A DNA stretch of 21,272 bases from Saccoglossus kowalevskii (GCF_000003605.2 NW_003158744.1:1-21272), one strand, 5' to 3'. Positions 1-12,170 are shown, numbered from the stretch's first letter. The notes: generated from the sequence alone by a model not told the origin. Numbers and translations are program-made.

Positions 1-117
1 ACGAACTTACGTAAAAAGGCCTTACCATGGAAACGTCACCGGTGGTAATAACAAATTCGGAATCCGAGTTACAATTCCTAGTCACGTGGTATGAGGTCAG
101 AGGGCGAGGTCACAGGT

Positions 118-480
118 TAAAAAGTGAAAATGAAAATGGATTTTGAAAATGAAAATGGATTTTAAAAATGAAAATGAAATTTGAAAACGAAAATGGATTT
201 TAAAAATGAAAATGGATTTTAAAAATGGAAATGGAATATGAAAACGAAAATGAATTTTGAAAATGAAAATGGAATTTGTAAACGAAACTGGATTTTGAAA
301 ATGAAAACTGATTTCAAAGATGAAAATGGATTTAAACAATTGGTTTTAAAAATAAGAACAGAATCCAGAAACGAAAGTGGGTTTTAAAAATCGATTCCAG
401 AACCGAAAATGGTGTTTAAAAAAAGATTAACAAATAAAAATGAGTTTTCAAAATGTAAATGAATTGTAAAAATGGTTTTA
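118..480. repeat. AT-rich minisatellite, ~18-nt degenerate unit
   Basis: The motif GAAAATGGATTTTAAAAAT and its variants repeat about every 18 nt, most regularly at 118-345, then decaying to about 480. The plus strand has very few cytosines. The Phe/Ile-rich reading frame on the minus strand across this block is only the repeat read in translation, not a gene. Confidence 0.85.
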
Positions 481-784
481 TAAAATGCCATGTTGTGAGC
501 CACCTCGGTTGCCGTAGACTACACATGCGCACTTGGATTGCTGACAGCTAACATTATTTGACTGATGAGACAGACTTGTTTATATACATATGTATTTTTC
601 TTTTCTATGTCAGGCGATATTTCTAAACTCACTGCTATCTATTGTAAACCTCCGTTCATGCTTGGTGCTAATTACAAGTTTATGACGTATGTGCAAACCA
701 GTCTTCCATATACCCAATACCGTGTTTGGTATAACAGTCCGTTATACCTTCGGCTCTGGCATCATCACGAGTCTGACATCATCT

Positions 785-829
785 TGGCCATGACCATAAT
801 ATTGATGATCAATATTATGGTCATGGCCA
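785..829. repeat. Perfect 45-bp palindrome (22-bp arms, 1-nt centre)
   Basis: The left arm TGGCCATGACCATAATATT plus GAT (785-806) is the exact reverse complement of 808-829 around a single G at 807. Outside it, ATCACGA (about 763) and TCGTGAT (about 855) form a second inverted pair, with GGCA/TGCC further out. The palindrome may be the core of a longer imperfect foldback of about 110 bp, possibly a small MITE. Confidence 0.9.
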
Positions 830-1024
830 GCATCCTTAGGGCAGGCAACACATCGTGATATTGCCCTCACACACATCGTAGGGTAAACAAAGTAATTACA
901 TTCCAAACACTACTTATTTATACAATGCGTGTCCAGCAAGCTGAGTGCTATTATTAAACCTAATACATGGTAATTTTTTTATCAGTATGGAAAAAGGAAT
1001 ACGTGACTTTAGAATAAAAATATA

Positions 1025-1082
1025 AATTTCAAACCTAAGATTTATAAATAGTTAATTTCAAACCTAAGATTTATAAATAGTT
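1025..1082. repeat. Exact tandem duplication, 2 x 29 bp
   Basis: The 29-nt unit beginning AATTTCAAACCTAAGA and ending AATAGTT occurs twice in a row with no mismatch (1025-1053 and 1054-1082). This indicates a recent slippage or small duplication event. Confidence 0.9.
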
Positions 1083-1459
1083 TCTCCTCCTTGACCGCGA
1101 CCTCCTTTCTCTAATTTGCAAATACGCACGCATACACATACCAATACATAAAGTGCCTCGTTTGACAATGCCTCGGTAGACGCCTAATACAAGGTTAGTC
1201 AGAATCGAGAACACGAAGACGGATGTCGAAGTGTCATCACTGATTTCCCATCGGGATAGTGGAGTACATCGACGTGGCACGCAACGGGAAACGAGCTCAA
1301 TGCGGCTTTTATGAAGTCCTGGAGGTCAGATTTCCTGTTTAGTTGTCAATACGGCAGCCTCTTTACAAGTTTTTTTATTGCATGCATACTTATAACTTGA
1401 TAGTACACATTTGAGCCGCTGCAACTCCCACGTTGCCATGTGGATGTTCCCTGCACGCC

Positions 1460-1640
1460 GAGATCTCGCACACTCTCGTGTGTACATCAATCTGACAAGC
1501 GCGTACGTTTCGCCGAGATATCCCAAACTACTCTCATGTCTAAGTCGGATTCCGCACACTGACTTACGCACTAGTGTTCTCGCACATGGCTCTTGTATAT
1601 GCGTCGGATCTCGCACACTAGTTTTCACGTGTACATCTCG
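1460..1640. repeat. Degenerate repeat around TCTCGCACACT / CGTGTGTACATC
   Basis: The string ATCTCGCACACT followed by a CGTG(T)GTACATC stretch occurs at about 1463-1490 and 1609-1640. Partial forms lie between (TTCCGCACACTGAC, GTTCTCGCACATGG). The open frames on both strands over this block follow the repeat and are not taken as genes. Confidence 0.45.
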
Positions 1641-1816
1641 TTTAAATCTCACGTACTAATCACGTGAATTGAACTTGAAGCACATCGACTTAAATAGTCC
1701 CGCTGAAAACATCAAGAAAAAGCTCCCCGATTGTTCCAAGAAAAAAATGCATGGTAATTTTTAGATGTTATGTCACCCTCCCTGATGATTACCGCCAGTG
1801 TCAATCTTATTAAAAG

Positions 1817-1919
1817 TTTTTTTTTTTTTATTTTATTTTATTTTATTTTATTTTATTTTATTTTATTTTATTTTATTTTATTTTATTTTATTTTATTTTA
1901 TTTTATTTTATTTTATTTT
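1817..1919. repeat. (TTTTA)n microsatellite, about 18 units
   Basis: After a run of T, the pentamer TTTTA is repeated without interruption up to 1915, followed by TTTT. This is a pure pentanucleotide microsatellite and likely length-polymorphic. Confidence 0.97.
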
Positions 1920-3289
1920 GATCTAGTATTTTTTTTTTGAAGTTTTGGATAAACCATGCAAACAGTTTTAATTTAAATCCGAAATTACAAAGTTCTGATT
2001 TAAAATTTCGAAAACCTGGTGTTCGGTTCTTCAGTCTTTTAATAAGTATCCTACAGCAACTAAAGCTGAAGTTTATATTTTCTAAATATTAAGCTACTAG
2101 TATTATCGGGTTGTGTCATTCAAACAAAAAATATGAGACGTGTTTTTGCTAGTAACAAAGAGGTTTAGAAATCCTTGGTCGCAAATGTCCGCTAAGATCT
2201 CGAGCGAGAGTTCCACGAGACTTGTTTTTGCCCCTCAAACAGTGTTCAGTTCTCTCCTGTCATCCTATGTTATATTATTAACCATGGTGTAATACCTATA
2301 TATAATGATAGCTTATGTAAACCAATATTGACCCAGACGATTTATTGATTTATTATTGTCGCTGTGAAACAAACCATCATTGTGACAGTCGTTATTAATG
2401 TCATCGAAGTCACGTGATGTATCGATTTAATGGCCACCGTAACCAACGTAACCTGCATCTCCCGTGATACACATAAGTTTTTTATGAATTTATTGTGACT
2501 GGTATCAGTAATTAATATTATCAGCTGTCGGAAGGTTGGATATTAGTGGATGATTTGGCTTCGTGTTATCAGACTAAATAAATTTTGTCGCCAATTATCA
2601 GAGAACGTTATCTTTCTCACTATTATCAGGAAGATGCGATCATCGGTATCGTAACCATAGTTACAGCCTTCTAGAATTACTGCTGATAAATACGTAGTCC
2701 ACGAGCATAGTTTCCTTTTGACGTCATCGACAGTCATGTGTTTCCCGTGATGTGCATTGCCTTCAAGTTTCAAGTTGTTGTAGTATAATTTCCCATAATC
2801 CTTTGCGTGTACCGTTGGTTTTCAGTAAACGGGTGTTTGGAGCAGAAGTTTAATTTACAACGTTTGACATCACATAGTAGTCACTTGATAATAAATAGCC
2901 GTGTGCAGTATGGATTGGCTCGCTCATCTTGCGTAGAATCCATTTTTCCGAGCGACGAAATGATCGAATGGTAGAAGCAATGTAGTTAAAAAAAAATAGT
3001 GATTTAGTACGATATTACAAAACGTGAATTCGAAATTATTTGTTTATGTAAATTATCATACAGCCATTTCTGCACCATCATTGCTCAGAAACAGTGTGCA
3101 AATGTCAAGTTCTAATTCATTTGAGGAAATTGCTGTTAAGATATCAACAAAAAACACGCTGATCCAGGTAATTATTGTGCAAATTATTTATAAAGCGGTG
3201 TTTGACATTCCACTACAAAAAAGTATACATTTATTAAGTTTTAACCAATCTGAGAAAACTGATTTTAGGATATCAAAAAACATGCGAAC

Positions 3290-3500
3290 ATTTTTGCAAA
3301 TTAGGTAATTAATATGTAAGGATTTTGTCTGGAGTTCATCACAATGTATCTGTGCACCAAATTTCACTCCAATCCACCAAGTGATTCTTGATGTATTGGT
3401 AGAACAATATTTGACACATCCATCCACTATACAGACAGACAGGCATTGGTATGTCATTAGCCTACCATTTTGTGCTTTTCACACGGGAGCCGAAAAATAG
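3290..3500. repeat. Probable interspersed repeat end with ACAGACAGACAGGCAT motif
   Basis: The segment reads CACCAAATTTCACTCCAATCC, then ATACAGACAGACAGGCAT, then GGGAGCCGAAAAATAG. This arrangement (a 'CAAATTT-CAATCC' box, a short GACA run, then 'AGCCGAAAAA') recurs in invertebrate repeat families as I remember them. The call rests on resemblance only. No second copy is in the window. Confidence 0.3.
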
Positions 3501-3553
3501 ATGACGCCATTCTGCGACGAGATGCACTGACAACGGAATAAGGTCATTTTCAC

Positions 3554-3583
3554 CACAGTCCCTCAAGGTTTTGAGGAACTGTG
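3554..3583. repeat. Short hairpin, 12-bp stem, 4-nt loop
   Basis: CACAGT-C-CCTCAA (3554-3566) pairs with TTGAGG-A-ACTGTG (3571-3583) around GGTT, with one C/A mismatch. It is a strong short inverted repeat with no assigned role. Confidence 0.75.
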
Positions 3584-4259
3584 TTTTCACTTGAGGAAAT
3601 TATTGTGACAACGCACCGAACAGAACATGAGGCAGCGTGGCGACGATAACGGGTACACTGGGAAACTATTAACATGTGACGACTAGTTGCCTGAACCCGT
3701 CAAGACCAATCTCAGCGACGAAACACCGAAACAAAACACGACACAGCGTAGTATAACATTAAGGTACTGTTTTGTAATCATAGTTCAAAGTCACTATTCA
3801 AAATAGCTAAACGTTTCCGGCAATGTCCCTTCATCAGTTGGAAATGTGTATACAGCTTGTGATTTCCCGTCAGAATTGACTAATATGTATATGCCTTAAG
3901 CAACGCCTTTCGGCGCTTTTCTATTGATCATTTCTTCAATTAATGCTAACAAAAGTTGATTCAATTCCCGATTTTTTCTTCAAAACAGAATTATTGGATT
4001 CGTAGAATTTCACACTGTCTCACGGCCATCAATATCATTTGACCTTCGTCTCAAAAATGGGTCAAAAGATAGCACGGGGTCAAGTGTTACCTCATGCTAT
4101 GGATCGAGGACTGCGACATATTTTCCAAATCAGAACAAGAGGAACTCGTTGCTATCACAGTTGTTCGCATGATAATCGAATATACCCGGATATCAATGAA
4201 TATGCTGAGCCTGGTCGATGATGACAGCGGCCATCCTGTTCGAGAAGGCCAAATTTATG

Positions 4260-4289
4260 TGTCCCAGAAATAAATATTTTTCTGGGACA
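4260..4289. repeat. Perfect hairpin, 11-bp stem, 8-nt loop
   Basis: TGTCCCAGAAA (4260-4270) is the exact reverse complement of TTTCTGGGACA (4279-4289), with the loop TAAATATT. There is no U-run or coding end to make it a terminator, and its role is unknown. Confidence 0.85.
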
Positions 4290-4375
4290 ACCATCTGACA
4301 TAAAATATGTATATGTGTGTTTGTAATCAATGTCATCTCTGACAACATTTCTTGAAATGAGTACACATGCTATTG

Positions 4376-4500
4376 TATCAGGTCACGTAATGTTAGGTCA
4401 CATGGTAATATGTCAGGTCACGTGGTAATGTGTCGGGTCCTATGGTAATACTAGTATGTTAGGTTACATGGTAATATTTCAGGTCACGTGGTAATATGGT
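4376..4500. repeat. Degenerate ~20-nt tandem repeat, AGGTCACGTGGTAATATGTC
   Basis: About six units of AGGTCACGTGGTAATATGTC and variants (GGTCACATGGTAATATG, GGTCCTATGGTAATACTAG, GGTTACATGGTAATATTTC) follow each other. Two of them keep the E-box palindrome CACGTG. Confidence 0.8.
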
Positions 4501-5386
4501 TAAACAATGTGAATTTACACTTGACGTACGTTTTACCTGTTATTGTTGTGGCTTACATATAATAGTCATAAAATTAATAATCATATCACTGACTACTCAA
4601 ACAATTGGCATATCGCATCTCGCAGTTTTCGGTACTCCACATACCGGAATCGAAATATGGCGAGAGTTGAACGTTTCTAACGATAGAAACAAGTTCTAAC
4701 ATAATATACAAGACAAGACTGTTTGTATGATAAAAAGCAAAAAAAAAAATTCCACTCCCAAGTGCCCATGAACCTGCATCTGTACCTTAAACGTGTTGAG
4801 ACCGAGTTGTGTTTGTTTGTTTTAAGATACGACTTACAGTATCTCACAAATATCCAATCGGGCTGAGATGTGACGCGATCCATCACAGTATTCCACGTAG
4901 TTTATGTTCATTTCATGGTTCTTGAGTGAAATATCGTAATATCTTTAGAAAATTGTGTATTTATGTTGGCCATCAAAAGTCGATACACGCAATCTGGACT
5001 CGGATTACGATGAGTCGTAAACTAGAAACGTTAATATCTCATCACACAGCACAGTTCATTGCCGTACATTTCTTCAGACGAATTGTATTTTTTTGTGATG
5101 TAAAAAAAAACTGTCATATGAAGTACAAGCAATATAAATGTATAAAAACGAAGTCCCAATTTGATCAAATAATGTGGGCGAATAGAATATCAACTATTCA
5201 TAATTCTCGCCACCGTGATTTATTGATGCATTAAATTGGATAAATCGATAATTTCCCGAGGGTCCTTTCGCAATTAGTTGCAACTCATATAACCTGAGAT
5301 CACGAGAAAACAGACGTGTTTATATTGTATTTGCTCTATATACGTGTACGTCACTCAATCATTTCCTGTTTTTTCTTGTCTTTCAG

Positions 5387-5443
5387 CCATCGTGGTTCGT
5401 TACCTCACTAAACGATTTATCGGTGATTATGACCCTAATTTGG
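5387..5443 (+). CDS. Internal exon (57 nt) of a Ras-like small GTPase, RERG/RASL11/RASL12 group: switch I region
   Basis: This is a 57-nt internal coding exon. A pyrimidine-rich tract ending TTTCAG precedes it and the strong donor GTAAGT follows directly. It reads (G)CC then IVVRYLTKRFIGDYDPNL and ends with one base of a split codon, so it enters and leaves in phase 1. The block closely resembles the RERG/RASL11/RASL12 consensus (A-L-VVRFLTKRFI-E/D-YDP-LE), which directly follows the P-loop GKS/T in these proteins. The first codon is Ala if the missing upstream exon ends in G. The segment covers the end of helix 1 and switch I (effector loop). At the position of Ras Thr35 it has Asn (YDPN), as in RASL12. 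The conserved exon size and the perfect phase match with the exon at 18230 make the call firm. The exact paralogue (RERG, RERG-like, RASL11, RASL12) cannot be settled from this fragment. Confidence 0.88.
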
Positions 5444-7279
5444 GTAAGTATGTCACGTGACGATCCAATCAAAGAGTTGCTTAAACGTTCCAGTTGCATA
5501 TTTACAAGGCAAAGTGTGATACGTCAAACAAATCTGGCAACAAATAAGCTGCTCTCTGATTGGTCAAATTCTTAGTGGTTGAGGGTTGAGGAGCCAATCA
5601 GATACATGTATACAACGATGCATTGAGCATCAAACATTTTTGAATTAAGCAAATGCATTTGTCTATTTCTGACCTCTGCACCAAAGGTTAATCCTTAGCA
5701 GTCTATTATTAGAGCAAACATATTTATTCTAGAGTTATTACTAAAATATAATGCGAAAAGTGTGTATTACAACGCATTGTCTCATATTGCAGCGGTGCAA
5801 AATATGGTACGAGTCGAGCGAGGTTCCTAAAGCTCCGATCTCTAGACACTGCAGGTCAATTACGTTATAAATTTGTGTGCAATCGTGACTTTAAAGTATA
5901 CAAAATGCGATTATATTATATGCACGCTGTCTTTAATTATATCTAATATTGCGACAAATATGCACTGCAACGTTGGCATAGCATAAAACGTGAATTTAAA
6001 GAAAAAATAATTGCCTGTATACCATGTTTCACATGCGACCCCACGATTTCTCAAGATGATAATCCATTTCCGAGTCTTAATGATACACGATTTAGTAGCT
6101 TAGAACGGACTATGAGACTGTAATCATGCCTATTTGTAGTAATGGCCATCACTAGTACGATTCTCGATGAGCCCGTGATGAACGTCGAGGCCCGGAGTAA
6201 AGGCTGCATAGCCTTAACGATATAAGCAAGGGAGTGCCTTCTATAATAATCTTAATGATTAAACATTCTCTAGTACGTCACAATACTCTCCTGTATTGCT
6301 ATCACGGGGGAAATTCCTCTCCTCTGGGGTTCTCCAATACGTGCCAGGACGGATTTATCGTCTGTCTCTATGTCACGTCTGCTTGAGGTACGGGATCGGG
6401 AACGTCACTTAAACTTAACAGTTAAATAGACGCAAACAACGGAATACGTATCAACTCTCGTCTTTAGTCGGTCAGTCGAGCACTCTATAAGACACAGCGC
6501 CCTGGGGAAAAGTCCCCAAGACTATCGCAAGGCTGACCCAAGATTCTGTCCCAAGACTGCATCTCTCGTGATGTACTCGCCAAGACCAACTAAAACAACT
6601 TTATTCACTTTCAAAACCTTAACCAATTACAAAGAAGTTAAAAGACTCTAAGGCGTGGCCTTCACACATTCAACCAATCACACTAAGTACTGGACACGTC
6701 ATATCTGTTGATTAATCGTTCACTATATTACTAACTGCGAATACCAACTGTCAGAAATAGTAGTCCGGATAGCGTCGGTTATATTGTAATTAGTTCCAAA
6801 TCACTGAGTCGAGTTCCGTCCAGGACCTCACATGAGCCTAAACGATGACATACATAACACAGCCATTCGCTAGTAATCAGCTAAATAAGTCGGACAACAG
6901 ATACGCGCAAACAAATTCATCACATTGCCTCCACTAAACCTAAATGAAATTAGTCCCTATCTCGCGGCGCGTTGTGACATCAGATGATCAAAAAGTAATG
7001 TAGAAATCAAATATTGTTGTACTTGTTATTAAGGGAGGTGATCCTGGCTTTTAGGTCGCTATGGGACCCACATCGAATACGTCGCCTCGCGACGATCTTT
7101 TACGCTAACTTGGGATTATTGAGAAATTTGTTCGTAAAACACATGATAATGAACATTAGTTTATTGTGTACAGCCACAGAGCTTTAATTACATGGTAACG
7201 TGAAAAAATATTCTTTGTGTGTTATAGCACCGTATTTTGAGAAAATTGGACTAGATTATTCCGAAATTGCCATTTTTAG

Positions 7280-7925
7280 AACACTTCCATAAAATATCAA
7301 GTCATATATATCATAACCCTGTGGCCCAAATCTGTTCATTCTTTGCATGTACATTGCCTATTATTTTATCTGGGACATATTCACGTGCAGTGGTTTACTG
7401 GTTCAATCCAAGATGGCTGACTGGCAGCTATTTTGTTTTTTTGAAAATGTGGTATCTTATGCATACTTTGTCAGTTTTTGTTTAAACTTGGTACGTACAT
7501 TATACATGTTAGGATACATGTCTATGACGATTCGTTTCGCGGTAGGATCAAAGATGGTTGACTGGCAGCCATTTATTGATCATAATATTATATGTCCAAG
7601 GTTTAGGAACATTTTCAATCATATTACATCATTCATATTAGGCTACGTGTCTATGTCATTTTGTCTCATAATCAGACCAAAGACGGCCATCTTACTTTTT
7701 AACCATATCTCCAAAGCTTATTGACCATTTTCATTCATATTTGGCACATACATCATACATATAGGAATACATGTACATCTCAGTGTGTTCCATAACCAGA
7801 TCAAAGATGGCCGACTGGCGTCTATCCTTTTTTTCGAAAATGTGGTACTAGTATCTTGGACAGGATTTGTCGGTTTTCAAATTTGATACATGCTGAGATA
7901 CATATCTATGATGATTCGTTTTGTG
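7280..7925. repeat. Diverged tandem repeat, ~125-140-bp unit, about 4-5 copies
   Basis: The core (A)AGATGGCYGACTGGCRG recurs at 7411, 7552, 7681 (as AGACGGCCATC) and 7805, spaced 141, 129 and 124 bp. Each is followed by a T-rich stretch, TTGRTACATACATTATACAT, AGGATACATGTCTATGA and an ATTCGTTT-like end. Similar 'CAAGATGGCCGACTGGC' repeats are, from memory, common in mollusc genomes. Overlapping open frames here come from the repeat. Confidence 0.75.
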
Positions 7926-10900
7926 TTTCGTATCTCTGTACATAAGCCTAGACAAATTAAATTCTTTTTGGATACAAAAAATGCATGAATAGCATATCCT
8001 GTTTAATTTCTGACCATATATTACGATTTCGGAAGAGTCATTTAATACATCTAATTCTGCTGATACTAGACCAGCCAATGATTCACTCTAAATTATTAAC
8101 TATGCTGTCAGTGCATGATACTTTAATTCGGGTATGAATAATATTTCCCCCTAATTCCAACGGGGACTATACAATGACTTGTTTTACTCCTGTATGAAAC
8201 ATGCGCGTCTTGACCATTCTGCGCACGTTAGGTCTGTTATCACTTAGCTAAATAAATGAATCAATGGGATAAACAGGCAATGTCAATAGAGTAGGCAAGG
8301 TGTTAACATGGATACTGACAAATCAAATTCTGCATTGATAGGTCTCCGTCTGACGCATGCTTTTTATTTCATTTAATGTACTTTTTGAACGCGGCAGCCC
8401 TCAAAACTTAATATTGCTATTGTACTTATTGTACAAAGGGTTTCGGCGCTAAAACACAAAGGAAACTAAACTGGGATTTAAAATCGTGTTCAAACCCAAA
8501 CCTCCTTTGCAAATGTTATATTTTTATCTTATGTCACTGGCTTACAATTTGAGATATAGCATAGAATTTGAATACATGGCGACCATTTAATAATTTAAAA
8601 TACAATCATAATTTGAAAAAATAGATTGGTGACTCATAACATGTTTAAAGTCGCCGTACTTATATCGAGTGAGAATGCACCTTTTTGGCAAATTGTTTAA
8701 TTTCTGGATATTTTCATAATTGACTGGCTTCGACCTAAATAGGGTTTATTGAGCAGATTTTAACATTATATTTACTCGTACATGTGCTAAGACGTTTCTC
8801 CGACCTGTCCCTCTATGTATTTCGTACACCGTTTTCCTCTTTGTGCGTAATTGAATGTGCCATGACGACCAACGAATACAATCGTCTGTGATCTCAGGGG
8901 AGCCATTTGCAACAAATGAAGTTTTTAACGACGTCGTAAGATCGATCACTAACATGGATTGAGCAATTTCTTGCACTTCTTGGCGCGTGGTGGAAGTTTA
9001 TCGGTTAAATTCTCTCTCAAAAACACGTTTAAATGTAGATAATGTGTTCACATTGACACGCACTACATGTCCTTGTATCGCTGTTGAGTAGTTGTATATA
9101 TCCTTCTTACAACTCACGTTATCTTCTGTTATCTCTCTGTAAAATCACATGTCGGTTTTATGCAGCGTCTCACTAAAACAGAGTCGTGTAAATTATGCAT
9201 CTGCGCTGTTTCATTACAAGTAACTCACTTGTTTTGATATTACGATTTACAATGTTCCACACCAGACTGTCTAAAAATGATCGGTATCATTTGATTGTAC
9301 TAAAGTGATGTCATTGTGCCTGACCGGTCTGGTGTCATTTGGCTTCATAGCTCGAGATATTCATTGAAACAAGCATAGCTGATTTTCTGAGGTCACGTGG
9401 CATGGCCGATTCGATATCATTACATTCTACAGCTATGCGATAAGATTGACCATGGAGGTAAAAATTTATGTCAAAGTACCATTTCTGTCATCACTGTTTA
9501 TTCCAAACTATATAAAACAGTTACCGTATTTGCTCTATTAGAAGAGCATCTCCAATAGAAGCACATGTAAGTCAACAGTTGCATTGTATATTGATTTATT
9601 AAAATATGTATTTTGACCATAGAAACACTTCTGACACTTACATAAGAGCATATTATTAACACAATGTTCAGGTTATTTAGATTGTTAAATGAGAAACGAC
9701 AGTTCGCTTTTAATCTTGACGAGAAATAATATACCAAATCGGAAAAATATTACCGATATTTATACCTATCTTGACCAGAAATAAGACCGATACTTAACCA
9801 AAAAACGAGACTCATTTCAGGGGCACGTCCCCATTAGGCAAGTTCTATGTATTGCCCCCCCGGGGGATCACCTTTATCGGGGGTAACAGCGCAAATGTCA
9901 AACTAGTCTGAGATCCGGCAACAATTGTGCATGTAAGTCGCGTAGGGCGCTGTCATCCTATTTAGAAAACAGGTTCAATCACGCGGCATAATTCGCCTCA
10001 AGTTGATGGGACACGGTAGATAACTCGTATTTGGTTGTCACTCTGCATCGAGATGAAAACGCGGCACTATAGGGATTCGTTTTTTTGTAATTGCACACAC
10101 TCTCCAGGCAACCGTAAGGTTTCATTAATCGGTAGATGGCTGCAATGATAGGGCATCCCATACACTTGATTAAAATAGTGCACACAGTGATGTAAGCATT
10201 AGCTTATTCCGAAAGCTTAACTATGCTCCAAACTCACTTCACCTATTATACGTATGTATATTTGTTAGCATGCATGTAAACGAATATTTTCGATGTCGAA
10301 ATCCACTACAGGAATTTTACAGTTTTAAAAATGTGGTGGCAATATTTTTAATATGCAGTGCTATAAAATTATACTTTTTACCGAACTAATACATTACCCT
10401 GACTACTCAACCAACCAAGCTAAATTGGTGACTGTACCCAGGAGCATCTTTACTATTTGACTAATTACACATCTAAACTTGTGGCTACGAATATTTGTGA
10501 TGTACAAGGTCACGTCAAGTTTTATTATTTCACTATTGTACGTGTTTACAAGATAGAAGACATTTTGTTCAATAGAAATGTATTGAAGACGACATAGTAT
10601 AGTTCAAGGAATAATCATGTTTTAAATCTAAAACTAAAAACAAAATAACACAACTGCTGATTAATCGCCACCAGATACAGCTGCTATGAATCGTGCCATC
10701 TAACGACAACCGTTTTTGTGACGCAAATGAATGCTTTTCATAGCGTCTACGTTTTTTTTTTTTAAATCTGTTGTCGACGGTCAACAAAAATATAGGTATG
10801 GTAAAGTATTTTGATTAACATTGAAATGCCTACACATTCAAACAGAATTGTCCACCAGAACGGTACAGCTCACACTCATCTCTGTCATTTGACGTCACAG

Positions 10901-11466
10901 ATGCAGTTCGTCGCTAGAGAGCATGTATTATATTGAACTTCATCACTGCATTCACTTTATCACATCACTACATCCACGTGACTTGTGTGCATTACAATCT
11001 GTATATGACTATTTTTTCGTCTCTCTTTCAGAATTTCAAGGTTGATAGCCTTGACCTTAGATTTTTTAGATTGTTGTTGCCCAATTTATACAAGTTAATT
11101 AAACGAAGCGCAAATTCACATTTCCAATTTAAAATGTTTGATTACAAATATTCCCGACATGCTGTATGATTTGACCATGATAGCGAAGTCTTCATTATTC
11201 TGATAAGTGCTATCCATTCTCGGGTCACTAATTCTCGATTGCCAAATCCCGTGTGACACTATGTGTGTTCCGGTTTCTGAAAGGGTCACTGAACACATGA
11301 CATCCGGGCAATTTTGCATTTTATCAGTTCCTGAACCGGGCATGATGTCGTTGTAGATTAAACTTCATTTGCATACTCTTTGTCGCTAAATGAAGTAACA
11401 CGAACGAAATAAAGTGATGTTCAACATACATTGTACGTAGCAGCCAATTTCTGGCAAGTTGAGCAA

Positions 11467-11544
11467 CTTATTGATTAACTAAAAATAGAACTGACGTAAC
11501 CGTAGATTGTCAATGCACGTGAACTGCGTGAGTTGGGCGGGATT
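11467..11544. repeat. Direct repeat A, copy 1
   Basis: TTATTGATTAACTAAAAATAG, then ACTGACGTAACC, then GCGTGAGTTGGGCGGGATT matches 12007-12099 in the same orientation, 540 bp away. Copy 2 has about 15 extra bases in the middle. Confidence 0.75.
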
Positions 11545-11570
11545 ACACTGCGCACAGTTTAGTTTTAAGA

Positions 11571-11716
11571 GGGAGGGTCGTCACCTGCGCACGCGCGGGA
11601 ATTGAGTCCGAAGCGACGATAAAAACACACGCTAAGGCTCATGGGTAGACGCTTGTTTGTAAAAAAAAAATGACACGCTATGGCCATCTGACGCATGCGC
11701 AGGTGACGACTCTCCC
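11571..11716. mobile_element. MITE-like foldback, 25-bp arms
   Basis: GGGAGGGTCGTCACCTGCGC with ACGCG (11571-11595) is the reverse complement of 11692-11716 at 23 of 25 positions. The part of its right side from GACACGCTATG through GCGCAGGT (11672-11704) occurs again in direct orientation at 16197-16230 with few changes. Inverted arms plus a dispersed second copy suggest a small non-autonomous transposon. No target duplication could be fixed by eye. Confidence 0.55.
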
Positions 11717-12006
11717 GCTTCAAGCGTCGCCATTGCTCAAAGTAACGTAACTTGAAACGCCATTCAAAGTTAAACTCTCGGGATATATATATTTCTGTCA
11801 CACTCTTCCTGTGTTCGTTATGATGAAAACAAACACACTATGAATCATGTTGTCTTGGTTTTGTAAAATATTCGCTATATTTATTCAGACCTTATTTTCT
11901 CCCGTGTAAAACAGTAGTAAATCAGCTTCTAAAATCTAATCCGTTTTAACGGTAGACAAAATAATATATAACAGGCAATGTCTGACGAGCGAACGCAACC
12001 AAGCAG

Positions 12007-12099
12007 TTTATTGATTTACTAAAAATAGTACTGACGTAACCATGAACAGTCGAACTGCGGGCGTCGAGTTATTATTTCACGCGTGAGTTGAGCGGGATT
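12007..12099. repeat. Direct repeat A, copy 2
   Basis: TTATTGATTTACTAAAAATAG, then ACTGACGTAACC, then GCGTGAGTTGAGCGGGATT. This is the partner of 11467-11544. Both copies sit immediately upstream of a foldback structure. Confidence 0.75.
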
Positions 12100-12170
12100 T
12101 CAAATGACGCCGCGCACAACTAGTGTGTTGCCGCTGCGTGAAGTGACTCTGAATAACATTTAAGCACATC

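Larger units (their letters stand above)
1..5386 (+). other. Upstream intron or 5' flank of the Ras-like gene, no coding exon found
   Basis: The acceptor at 5386 needs an upstream exon ending after the first base of a codon and encoding the P-loop (GxxxxGK[ST]). I looked through the plus strand here for G-x4-GK[S/T] followed by G|GT and found none. The stretch is therefore probably intron, with the first exon outside the window. It contains the repeats listed separately. The rest (480-780, 870-1020, 1640-1800, 1930-3290, 3590-4250, 4510-5380) shows nothing I can name. Confidence 0.55.

Noticed and set aside
97-339. Phe/Ile-rich 80-codon frame on the minus strand
   Set aside because: It is the translation of the 18-nt minisatellite, not a protein.
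565-858. 97-codon open frame on the plus strand
   Set aside because: It crosses the perfect palindrome at 785-829, has no recognisable domain and no splice or Kozak support; likely chance.
4039-4221. 60-codon plus-strand frame, considered as the missing P-loop exon
   Set aside because: It has no GxxxxGK[ST] motif and no phase-1 donor that would join the exon at 5387.
7031-7047. AAGGGAGGTGATCCTGG, which resembles the complement of a bacterial 16S rRNA 3' end
   Set aside because: The match is short and the flanks show no rRNA; coincidence.
6170-7100. Possible LTR-like stretch on the minus strand, with an AATAAA near 6600
   Set aside because: I could not find paired ends, a target duplication, a primer-binding site or any gag-pol remnant.
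9250-9340. ACACCAGAC/GTCTGGTGT inverted repeat considered as an RNA hairpin
   Set aside because: Only 9 bp pair over a long, mostly unpaired loop; too weak for a miRNA precursor.
11024-11169. Splice-acceptor-like CTCTCTTTCAG followed by an open frame
   Set aside because: The frame has no family resemblance, there is no matching donor, and inserting it would not fit the phase-1 exons on either side.
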